Source: an uncultured Eubacteriales bacterium (GTDB lineage: Bacteria > Bacillota > Clostridia > Lachnospirales > Lachnospiraceae). From it: a stretch of DNA of 36,907 nucleotides. Where the stretch lies: assembly GCA_900548855.1 (NCBI GenBank), contig URMF01000036.1, forward strand, positions 1 to 36,907, in the 5' to 3' direction. Each line of letters begins with the position of its first letter. Position 1 is the first letter of the stretch. The position numbers and the translations under genes are program-made. The notes under the pieces are model-generated. The model made no database searches. It was not told where the DNA came from and worked only from the letters and a program-made list of their open reading frames with translations. Positions 15,988 through 23,217 of the stretch are shown here, one piece after another.

Positions 15988-17118
15988 ATGTTAAAAGAAG
16001 TATTTTCTTCAGTATCAAAAAAAATGAGCATTGATTTTGAGGAAATAACCAGTCAGATAAATCATAACGGAGAAAAGGGAACTGCACGAGAGAATGTTTT
16101 GCAAAGTTATTTAAGAGCGTATATTCCTGATAAATATACTTTTTCAAAAGGAACAATAATTGATTGCACGGATACTCAAAGTAAACAGGTAGATATTATT
16201 ATACATGATAAATATACTACACCATGTTTAATTGATATGGATAGTACGAAAGTTATTCCAATAGAAAGTGTTTATGCTGTTATTGAAGTTAAGTCAGTAC
16301 TTACAAAAGAAGAGTTAAGGAAAAGTATTAAAAATATAAATAGTGTAAAAATATTACAAAAAAATACGGTAACAGGAATTTCTTACCCTACTGCCGGATT
16401 AATCTTTGCTTATGACTCGGATTCGTCATTTAATACAATATATAAAAATTTAGTGGAATTATCTCAAGAATTTGAGCCGGAAAATCGAGTTAGTTGTGTG
16501 TGTATTTTAAATAAAGGAATCATTATTCCTGTTGATAAATATGGGTTAAACAAGGTTTCGCTATTGCCGGGTTTGGAAACTATATATGCTCTAATGAATA
16601 ATGAAGAAGATGCACTCTTGTTATTCTATTTGATATTAATGCAATTGTTAACACAAATTCAGGTTTTCCCTCCTGATATGGTTAAATACGCACAAAGCAG
16701 CAAAATGCTAGATACATCATTTAATATACCAATAGAATATTTGCCAGATGATGCTACAACAGAGGTCTTTGATACGCAGACAACTGTTGCTGACTTGAAA
16801 GGTCTATCGGAAAGTGGTAAAAGAATACTTACTGGAGAGTTAAAAAAGTCTGAAATTCTAGAATGCATTTTTAATACATATATTCCAAGTTTGAAGATGA
16901 TGCATGGAAGTTTGGAAAAGGTTCCATATAACTCTACATTAGACTATTTCGGACAGATAATTTCAAACAGACAATTGATTGAATATTATCATATTTATTT
17001 AAAGGGAGAAAAGGCAAGTAATTTTGAAAAAATAGAATTAAAAAATTTTGAAGATTTTATGTATGGCTATTATGAAATGAATAGTGAAGAAATGAAAAGA
17101 AATTCAAAACATATGTAG
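15988..17118 (+). CDS. DUF6602-like protein with a PD-(D/E)xK nuclease-type core
   Basis: The 376-aa protein starts at ATG 15988 with AGGAG at 15976-15980. The N-terminal half contains HNGEKGTARENVLQSYL, KQVDIIIHD and VYAVIEVKS. The order E35 ... D69 ... E100-V-K102 is the spacing expected of a PD-(D/E)xK restriction-like nuclease fold. The surrounding pattern (full-length G-x-RE, S-x-Q-x-D, iP-ES, EVKs) resembles DUF6602 proteins. The C-terminal half (about 200-376) is mostly helical and not recognised. It sits between the DUF2971 gene and the SIR2 gene in apparent one operon. A nuclease role is inferred from residue order; the fold may also be non-catalytic. Confidence 0.65.
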   Translation: MLKEVFSSVSKKMSIDFEEITSQINHNGEKGTARENVLQSYLRAYIPDKYTFSKGTIIDCTDTQSKQVDIIIHDKYTTPCLIDMDSTKVIPIESVYAVIEVKSVLTKEELRKSIKNINSVKILQKNTVTGISYPTAGLIFAYDSDSSFNTIYKNLVELSQEFEPENRVSCVCILNKGIIIPVDKYGLNKVSLLPGLETIYALMNNEEDALLLFYLILMQLLTQIQVFPPDMVKYAQSSKMLDTSFNIPIEYLPDDATTEVFDTQTTVADLKGLSESGKRILTGELKKSEILECIFNTYIPSLKMMHGSLEKVPYNSTLDYFGQIISNRQLIEYYHIYLKGEKASNFEKIELKNFEDFMYGYYEMNSEEMKRNSKHM

Positions 17119-17158
17119 CTGATAATGGTAGGACAATTATACATATAAAGACGGAGCA

Positions 17159-17275
17159 ATGCTATACAATTTAATGGAATTACACTCTATGCAGTTAGAT
17201 GAAAATGCAACAGATATTATTAAATTCCTAACAGGTTCTGATTCAATTTATGCAAAGGAAGTGTTGAAAAAATGA
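17159..17275 (+). CDS. Possible 38-aa small protein or decayed C-terminal fragment before SIR2 gene
   Basis: ATG 17159 opens a short frame (MLYNLMELHSMQLDENATDI...) that ends in VLKK and TGA, with the stop overlapping the SIR2-gene ATG as ATGA. GGAG at 17153-17156 is too close for an ideal ribosome binding site. The frame stays open upstream to a TAG at 17129 without another start. It could be a coupled small gene, or the relic of a longer gene between DUF6602 and SIR2. No family recognised. Confidence 0.35.
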   Translation: MLYNLMELHSMQLDENATDIIKFLTGSDSIYAKEVLKK

Positions 17276-18804
17276 AAAATTTGATTAAAAATGCAATACA
17301 ACAAACCGGTCATCAGCCATTTTTGTTTGTGGGTTCAGGATTTAGTAAACGATATATGAATACGGAAAGCTGGGAGGAGTTATTGCGTATATTTTGTACG
17401 GATTACAGCGATAATGAATTTCAATATAACGTATATGCAAATACGGTGGAAGAGAAAGATTATTATGGTAAGCAACCGGCTATTGCTACTCTATTAGAGA
17501 GAGATTACAATAATGCCGTTCTGACAAAAGAAAAATATGAATTATTCAGGCAAAAACATAAAGAACAACTGATGAATAACGCCTCTGCATTGAAAATTGC
17601 TATAGCAGAGCATTTGCAAAATGCAAAATATCAGGAAACAGATACAGAAATTGAATTGATAAAAAAATTGGGAAAGCGGAGTTTGTCGGGTATCATTACA
17701 ACTAATTACGACACAATGTTAGAAGAATTATTTCCTAATTTTAAATCTTATGTGGGTCAAGAAGAATTGCTTTTCGCAAATGTAGCAGGAATTGGTGAAA
17801 TATATAAAATACATGGTTCTGTTTTAGATTCAGAGAGCTTGGTGCTGACTTCAAAAGATTATGCAGCGTTTGAAGAGTATTCTTCATATTTGATAGCAAA
17901 GATACTAACTATTTTTTTAGAATATCCAGTTATATTTATAGGATATTCATTAAATGATAAAAATATAAGAAATATCTTTGAAACCATTTCGAAATGCCTG
18001 ACACAGGACAAACTGGACACATTAAAAAATCGTTTAATTTTTATTGATTACTCTAGTGAAGAAAAAATATCAGAGTTTTCAATGCAATTTGAAAATGGAA
18101 CCAGTGTAAGCATGAATTGTATCTCAACGATGGATTTTATGCAAATATATGATGCGATTTATGAAACAAAATCAAAATATAACCCATCTATTTTGAGACA
18201 ATTGCGTCAGGATATTTATGAACTTGCCAATAGTGCTTCAACTTCTGAAACAATTATTGCAACAGGTTTTGAGCATCTTGATGATATTAGTAAAGCTGAA
18301 AAATTTATTTTAGGCGTTGGTGTCGCAAAAAATGGACATATGATTAAAGCGGAACAGTTATATGAAGATATAGTATTTGATAATCAACATTTTAATCCTG
18401 CTCTTGTAATTGAAGAGTACTTACCGGAATTATTGAAGCGAAATTCCGGTGGACTTCCTATGTATAAGTATTTGAAAGATTATCCCAGAGAGGTATTTGA
18501 GAGAGTAAAGGATAATGTGTTAAAATATACTTCTGTAGATGATTGTTTGAATCAGCAGTTACGGCAACAAAAACAAAATTATAGAAAATTATTAAACGAG
18601 ATGTCGGTTCATGCTGTTATCAAAGCAGAAGGCTTTGATCTAGCATATAAGAAGTTGATTTTTCTTAATGATGAAGAATTTGAGGTAGATGAGCTATTGA
18701 AATATTTACAAGCGTATATGAAGCAATATACCCCAGCCTGTTTAAAAAATAATTCAGAACTAAAGCGATTAATCCGCATTTATGATTTGGTTAAATACAA
18801 ATAA
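17272..18804 (+). CDS. SIR2-domain defence-associated protein (putative NADase)
   Basis: The 510-aa protein has an N-terminal SIR2-like domain (about 1-290). It shows PFLFVGSGFSKRY (NAD-binding loop, G21-S-G-F-S25), GIITTNYDTMLEELF (N145 and D147), IYKIHGSV (H181, the usual catalytic His) and VIFIGYSLNDKNIRNIF. In anti-phage systems such as Thoeris, DSR and SIR2-HerA, related domains deplete NAD+ on infection. The C-terminal part (about 300-510) is helical and unassigned; it could sense the trigger. The start ATG overlaps a short upstream frame. No clear Shine-Dalgarno is seen, which suggests coupling. Gene neighbours (DUF2971, DUF6602, type I RM) support a defence role. NADase activity is inferred from family knowledge. 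Confidence 0.85.
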   Translation: MKNLIKNAIQQTGHQPFLFVGSGFSKRYMNTESWEELLRIFCTDYSDNEFQYNVYANTVEEKDYYGKQPAIATLLERDYNNAVLTKEKYELFRQKHKEQLMNNASALKIAIAEHLQNAKYQETDTEIELIKKLGKRSLSGIITTNYDTMLEELFPNFKSYVGQEELLFANVAGIGEIYKIHGSVLDSESLVLTSKDYAAFEEYSSYLIAKILTIFLEYPVIFIGYSLNDKNIRNIFETISKCLTQDKLDTLKNRLIFIDYSSEEKISEFSMQFENGTSVSMNCISTMDFMQIYDAIYETKSKYNPSILRQLRQDIYELANSASTSETIIATGFEHLDDISKAEKFILGVGVAKNGHMIKAEQLYEDIVFDNQHFNPALVIEEYLPELLKRNSGGLPMYKYLKDYPREVFERVKDNVLKYTSVDDCLNQQLRQQKQNYRKLLNEMSVHAVIKAEGFDLAYKKLIFLNDEEFEVDELLKYLQAYMKQYTPACLKNNSELKRLIRIYDLVKYK

Positions 18805-19033
18805 AAATATCCCACCCAAGTTATCTAATAGTGCGGACACCTAGAATCAGTGGGGGGATATTAATATAAACAATTGTGTATCATACCATCATGTATAGTG
18901 CGAACACCACAATCAAGTATGCTGTTACTATATCAAATTTTAGATGCAAAATCAATAAAAATTTGATTGGATTTGAAATTTGAGAGGCATTGTATACAGC
19001 AAATTGGTCATTAATTTTCTCTGTCTGTAAGTA
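18805..19033 (+). repeat. Gap with direct repeats AGTGCGRACACC and an inverted repeat
   Basis: Two similar 20-nt segments, TAGTGCGGACACC...AATCA (18829-18849) and TAGTGCGAACACC...AATCA (18896-18915), lie 67 bases apart in the same orientation. AATATCCC (18806-18813) and GGGATATT (18855-18862) pair around the first copy. The role is unknown: operator sites or the remains of a mobile element are possible. No convincing promoter was found. Confidence 0.5.
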
Positions 19034-20575
19034 GTGAAACCAGATTTATTGAGAAAAGAAAAAATAGAATCAAACCGCATTGAATTTAAGGCAGGATGGA
19101 ATCCTGATGATATCTATCATAGTGTCTGTGCGTTTGCCAATGATTATAACAACGAAGGCGGTGGCTATATTCTTGTTGGAATAGAGGAAAAAGATGGCAT
19201 GGCAGTAAGACCTGTAAAAGGAATTCCGGAGAATATGCTTGATAGAATTCAGAAAGAAATGCTTGGTTATAATAATTCTATATCTCCTGCATATTTTCCA
19301 AAAGTTGTACCAACACAGATAGATAATAAATGGGTATTAGTAATCGTTGTAAGAACCGGACAGCAGCGTCCATACAAAGTTCCGGAATATGTTACAAGTA
19401 AAAGAGACAAAAAGTATAGTTATTATATTCGATATCTGACCAATTCTGTAAAAGCAAACCCGGAGCAGGAGCGAGAACTCATTAATATGTCAGACCAGAC
19501 ACCGTTTGATTGCAGGGCAAATCATAAAGCAACATTCGATGATATTTCACCTGTGTTATTAGAAGATCATTTGCGCAAAACTGGAAGTAAACTTGCAAAG
19601 CAGGTAAGGGAGCGTGGAGTCGAAGCGATATTAGAGGATATGCAGTTGTTGGAGGGATCACAGGAACTTAGGTATATTCAGAATGTAGCAATCATGATGT
19701 TTTGTGAACATCCAGAAAAATTTTTTAGATATACATTTGTCCAGATGACTTCATTTCCTGAGGGAAGTGTTGAAAATCCAAGTGTTAGCGTGGATTATCC
19801 CAATATTACTGGCTCAGTGCCTCAGATGATACAGGCAACCATGGAGAGATTTAAAACACTTTTGATTCAGGAAAAAGTTATAAAAATTCCTGACCGGATG
19901 GAAGCTCTCAGAATTATGAATTATCCGTATCAGGCAATTGAAGAGGCCGTGGTAAATGCATTTTATCACAGGGATTATTTATCATGTGAACCGGTAACAA
20001 TTGAAATTGAGCCGGATTGTATTAACATTATGGATTTTCCAGGGATAGATCGTTCCATTTCTGAAAAAACAATTGCTGAAGGTAAGAGATTTGTTTCGAG
20101 ATTTTATCGGAACAGAAGACTGGGGGAATTTTTGAAAGAATTGGATCTATCAGAAGGTCATTCATCCGGCATTCCGACGATACAGGAAGAGTTGGAGAAA
20201 AATGGTTCTCCAAGAGCAGAGTTTTTTACGGATGAAGATAGAAGGGCTATGAGAATTAGAATTCCGATTCATCCCGCATTTTTGGAAGATTCATCTAATA
20301 AAAGTAATTTAGAAGATAGCGTTAAACAAAATAAAAACAGTTTAATTGAAGATTTAGATGAAAAAGCGACGAAAAAATTGACGAAAAAAACAAAGACACA
20401 GTATATTGCAATATTAAATTATATGGCGGATAGGGAGTGGCACAAAACATCAGAAATAGCTGAAATATTAGAGATTAAAGAAACCAGAACCAAGCAATTA
20501 CTCAAAGAATTGGTTGTAATGAAGATTTTAGAAGATAATGGAAAGACAAAAGGTAAATTATATCGATTGAAATAA
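19034..20575 (+). CDS. AlbA_2 (Schlafen-like) domain and HATPase_c_4 domain protein with C-terminal winged helix
   Basis: The 513-aa protein starts at GTG 19034, the only start before an in-frame TAA at 19028; no good ribosome binding site is seen. The N-terminal AlbA_2 putative DNA-binding domain shows ESNRIEFKAGWN (12-23) and CAFANDYNNEGGGYILVGIEE. A GHKL-type ATPase follows with AIEEAVVNAFYHRDY (E304, N308), MDFPG and EGHSSGIPTIQEELEKNGSPRAEF. A Lys/Thr-rich linker (441-455, including EKATKKLTKKTKT) leads to a winged helix (about 456-513, HKTSEIAEILEIKETRTKQLLKEL). Family members act as putative transcriptional regulators or defence-associated factors; the function is not established. The linker motif is echoed by a tandem repeat just after the stop. 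Confidence 0.82.
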   Translation: MKPDLLRKEKIESNRIEFKAGWNPDDIYHSVCAFANDYNNEGGGYILVGIEEKDGMAVRPVKGIPENMLDRIQKEMLGYNNSISPAYFPKVVPTQIDNKWVLVIVVRTGQQRPYKVPEYVTSKRDKKYSYYIRYLTNSVKANPEQERELINMSDQTPFDCRANHKATFDDISPVLLEDHLRKTGSKLAKQVRERGVEAILEDMQLLEGSQELRYIQNVAIMMFCEHPEKFFRYTFVQMTSFPEGSVENPSVSVDYPNITGSVPQMIQATMERFKTLLIQEKVIKIPDRMEALRIMNYPYQAIEEAVVNAFYHRDYLSCEPVTIEIEPDCINIMDFPGIDRSISEKTIAEGKRFVSRFYRNRRLGEFLKELDLSEGHSSGIPTIQEELEKNGSPRAEFFTDEDRRAMRIRIPIHPAFLEDSSNKSNLEDSVKQNKNSLIEDLDEKATKKLTKKTKTQYIAILNYMADREWHKTSEIAEILEIKETRTKQLLKELVVMKILEDNGKTKGKLYRLK

Positions 20576-20583
20576 TCCACTGC

Positions 20584-20631
20584 AAAAAAGCGACGAAAAA
20601 AGCGACGAAAAAAGCGACGAAAAAAGCGACG
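20584..20631 (+). repeat. Tandem repeat, four perfect copies of AAAAAAGCGACG
   Basis: Four uninterrupted 12-bp units start eight bases after the AlbA_2 gene stop. In one frame each unit encodes KKAT, the same as the coding repeat inside that gene at 20361-20371 (AAAAAGCGACG). The frame continues to a TGA after NITLIK. Confidence 0.95.
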
Positions 20632-20667
20632 AATATTACCTTAATAAAATGACAGGGATAATATGGT

Positions 20668-20691
20668 GCCAATACGTTTTTTTGTATTGGC
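20668..20691 (+). terminator. Hairpin before the alpha/beta hydrolase gene
   Basis: GCCAATAC (20668-20675), an 8-nt loop G+T7, GTATTGGC (20684-20691). The pairing is perfect, but no T run follows on the + strand. It may be a weak terminator at the right end of the island. Confidence 0.45.
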
Positions 20692-20735
20692 TATAGAAAG
20701 GTTAATTTAAAACAATCAGAAGGAGATATACTAAC

Positions 20736-21290
20736 ATGAAAGTAGCAGTTATTTTTCCGGGAATTGGATATCATACAGATAAACCTCTTTTATATTACGG
20801 AAAGAAGTTAGCAAAAGAGTCCGGTTACCAGATAATAGAGGTTAATTATACAGGGTTTCCCGGGGATGTGAAAGGAAATGAGGAAAAAATGCAGCAGGTC
20901 TTTCAGATTGCCAGAGCACAGACGGAGGAACAGCTTTGTAATGTGAACTTTAAGGAGTATGAACGGGTGCTGTTTCTATCAAAGAGTATCGGAACTGTGG
21001 TGGCAGCCGCTTATGACAATGACCATGCTGTTCATGCAAGGCACATTTATTTTACGCCTGTACCGCAGACATTTTCCTTTGCTGGAAGGGAAAGCGGTAT
21101 TGTGCTACACGGATTAAATGACCCATGGTGTGAAAATGAACTTGTGGAAAAGAACTGTCAAAGGCTTAAGCTTAACTTAAAAACCTTTGAAGGGGCAAAT
21201 CATTCACTGGAAACAGGACATTGTTTAACAGATTTGAAAATCATGAGCCAGATTTTTGACTGTCTGAAACAAGGAAAGGAATTTGAGTAA
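20736..21290 (+). CDS. Small alpha/beta-hydrolase-like protein
   Basis: 184 aa, ATG 20736 with AAGGAG at 20720-20725. The fold is suggested by the first strand MKVAVIFPGIGYHTDKPLLYY, the nucleophile elbow LFLSKSIGTVVA (S84 in S-K-S-I-G, where the first Gly is Ser), HGLNDPW (D130) and GANHSLE (H157), giving a plausible Ser-Asp-His triad. There is no signal peptide, so it acts in the cytoplasm. It resembles small hypothetical hydrolases without known substrate. Codon use and base composition return to those of the housekeeping genes here, so it probably marks the core genome right of the island. Confidence 0.7.
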   Translation: MKVAVIFPGIGYHTDKPLLYYGKKLAKESGYQIIEVNYTGFPGDVKGNEEKMQQVFQIARAQTEEQLCNVNFKEYERVLFLSKSIGTVVAAAYDNDHAVHARHIYFTPVPQTFSFAGRESGIVLHGLNDPWCENELVEKNCQRLKLNLKTFEGANHSLETGHCLTDLKIMSQIFDCLKQGKEFE

Positions 21291-21349
21291 CGGCTCAGTC
21301 TTTAGACCGCACTGAAGAAAAAAGTTGTTTGCCGCAAAAGTAATAGCAC

Positions 21350-21378
21350 TTGCCACCTATATTAAATTGTTGTAAAAT
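21350..21378 (+). promoter_or_regulatory. Sigma-A promoter of argH
   Basis: TTGCCA (21350-21355), a 17-bp spacer and TAAAAT (21373-21378). It predicts a leader of about 100 nt before argH. Confidence 0.65.
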
Positions 21379-21384
21379 AGAATA

Positions 21385-21485
21385 AGTATGTTCAGGCGTG
21401 AAGAATAAAATTCATCCCTGGCGGTTGAGGTTTTAACCGTATAAGATTACATAGTTTACAAATATTAAGAAATGAGGACAGATTT
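21385..21485 (+). promoter_or_regulatory. Long 5' leader of argH with a hairpin and a tiny Arg-Arg frame
   Basis: Between the predicted start site and the argH ATG lie about 100 bases. CGGTT (21422-21426) and AACCG (21435-21439) form a small hairpin extended by wobble pairs. ATG TTC AGG CGT GAA GAA TAA (21388-21408) would encode MFRREE, which might sense arginine supply, but it lies almost at the predicted RNA 5' end without a ribosome site. I do not recognise a known riboswitch. Confidence 0.3.
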
Positions 21486-22868
21486 ATGGCACAGCTTTGG
21501 GGCGGCCGTTTTACAAAGGAAACGGACCAGTTGGTATATAATTTCAATGCTTCGATAGCATTTGACCAGAAGTTTTACAGGGAAGATATGGAGGGCAGCA
21601 TGGCACATGTGAAGATGCTTGCTGCCGCCGGTATTCTGACAGAGGCAGAAAGAGATGAGATTTTAGCGGGAATTGAGGGCATCCTTTCGGATGTAGAGAG
21701 TGGTAAATTAGAGATTTCCTCAGAGTATGAGGACATCCACAGCTTTGTGGAGGCAAATTTAATTGACCGCATTGGTGATGTGGGAAAGAAGCTTCACACA
21801 GGGCGTTCCAGAAATGACCAGGTGGCGCTCGATATGAAGCTTTATACGAGAAAAGAGATTGTGAATCTGAAGGAACTGGTTAAGGAGCTGTTGTTTGTAT
21901 TACATAATTTGATGAAGGAGCATATGGATACCTTTATGCCTGGATTTACGCATTTACAGAAGGCTCAGCCAATTACGCTGGCACATCATTTTGGAGCTTA
22001 TATGGAGATGTTTAAGAGGGATTATGACAGGCTCTGTGATATTTATGAGAGAATGAATTATTGTCCTTTGGGTTCCGGTGCCCTGGCAGGAACAACCTAT
22101 CCCCTTGACCGGAATATGACCGCAGAATTATTGGGCTTTAAGGGACCGACTCTGAACAGTATGGATTCAGTATCTGACCGTGATTATGTGATTGAACTGC
22201 TCAGTGCAATGTCTACGATTATGATGCATTTAAGCCGGTTTTCAGAGGAAATTATTATCTGGAATTCCAATGAATACCGTTTTGTGGAGTTGGATGATGC
22301 GTACAGTACAGGAAGCTCTATTATGCCCCAGAAGAAAAACCCGGATATTGCGGAACTGGTAAGAGGCAAGACCGGACGTGTCTATGGTGCATTAATGCAG
22401 ATGCTTACCACGATGAAAGGAATTCCGCTTGCTTATAATAAGGATATGCAGGAGGACAAGGAGCTGACCTTTGATGCCATTGATACAGTAAAGGGATGTC
22501 TTGCGTTATTTACCGGTATGATTAAGACGATGACGGTGAATAAAGAGGTAATGGCTGCCAGCGCAAAGAATGGGTTTACCAATGCTACGGATGCGGCAGA
22601 TTATCTTGTAAATCATGGAGTACCATTTAGGGACGCACACGGAATTGTAGGGCAGCTGGTATTATACTGTATTGAGAAAAACATTTCTTTAGATGATATG
22701 ACCTTAGAAGAATACAGGAAAATATCTCCTGTGTTTGAGGAGGATATCTATGATGCAATCAGCCTAGAAGCCTGTGTGGAAAAAAGAGAAACCATAGGTG
22801 CACCGGGAAGAACCGCTATGGAGCAGGTGATTGCAATAAATGAAACATATCTGGAAAGCTTGAAGTAA
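21486..22868 (+). CDS. argH: Argininosuccinate lyase
   Basis: Last step of arginine synthesis: splits argininosuccinate into arginine and fumarate. The 460-aa product has the usual family length. It begins MAQLWGGRFTKETDQLVYNFNAS, as in ArgH. It contains LHTGRSRNDQVALDMKLY, the FTHLQKAQP motif (H156) and the signature GSSIMPQKKNPD (276-287), whose Ser is part of the catalytic flexible loop. The start ATG 21486 has GAGG about 10 bases upstream. It has its own promoter and a long leader. No argG is present in the window. It is followed by an 83-aa gene and nadBC, perhaps by readthrough, as no terminator is visible after it. Confidence 0.97.
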   Translation: MAQLWGGRFTKETDQLVYNFNASIAFDQKFYREDMEGSMAHVKMLAAAGILTEAERDEILAGIEGILSDVESGKLEISSEYEDIHSFVEANLIDRIGDVGKKLHTGRSRNDQVALDMKLYTRKEIVNLKELVKELLFVLHNLMKEHMDTFMPGFTHLQKAQPITLAHHFGAYMEMFKRDYDRLCDIYERMNYCPLGSGALAGTTYPLDRNMTAELLGFKGPTLNSMDSVSDRDYVIELLSAMSTIMMHLSRFSEEIIIWNSNEYRFVELDDAYSTGSSIMPQKKNPDIAELVRGKTGRVYGALMQMLTTMKGIPLAYNKDMQEDKELTFDAIDTVKGCLALFTGMIKTMTVNKEVMAASAKNGFTNATDAADYLVNHGVPFRDAHGIVGQLVLYCIEKNISLDDMTLEEYRKISPVFEEDIYDAISLEACVEKRETIGAPGRTAMEQVIAINETYLESLK

Positions 22869-22935
22869 AGGACAGGCAATGAAAAACATGTAGTGGCATA
22901 GGGCTGCTATTAATATTAGGAAAGAGGCGTTTTGT

Positions 22936-23187
22936 ATGAATAACACAGATAAGGCAAAGCTGGATGCTGCAAAGAGGATGCTGAAGGGAAAGATTGATAT
23001 CGAAGAGGTTTCCATGATGATTGGACTGCCTGTTGAGACTCTTTTACCCATTAAGGAAGAAATAGATGAAGAGGTTCGTAAAGTGTATGGTAATATAGAC
23101 GCATATGACTTTAATATGGGTCAGGTATTGTTTGATGATTTTAATGACACAGGTATAGATTCGGATATGCCTGAGGAAGAAGAATAA
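22936..23187 (+). CDS. Small acidic protein of unknown function
   Basis: 83 aa, ATG 22936 with AGGAAAGAGG upstream. The first half is helical and includes DIEEVSMMIGLPVETLLPIKEEID, which looks like a short helix-turn-helix of the kind found in transposase or regulator N-termini. The second half is strongly acidic, ending in DMPEEEE. It is not a recognised family. It sits 67 bases after argH and 30 bases before nadB, so it is probably in the same transcript as nadB and nadC. Confidence 0.7.
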   Translation: MNNTDKAKLDAAKRMLKGKIDIEEVSMMIGLPVETLLPIKEEIDEEVRKVYGNIDAYDFNMGQVLFDDFNDTGIDSDMPEEEE

Positions 23188-23217
23188 GCTTGAGGCTGCT
23201 GATAAAGAGGACGTAGG

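Noticed and set aside
18829..18915. Ends of an insertion sequence
   Set aside because: The copies are direct, not inverted, only 67 bases apart, and no transposase fragment lies between them.
20584..20631. CRISPR array
   Set aside because: The units are 12 bp and contiguous, with no spacers; it is a simple tandem repeat.
21385..21485. Known riboswitch upstream of argH
   Set aside because: I could not match the leader to the conserved core of any riboswitch class that I know.
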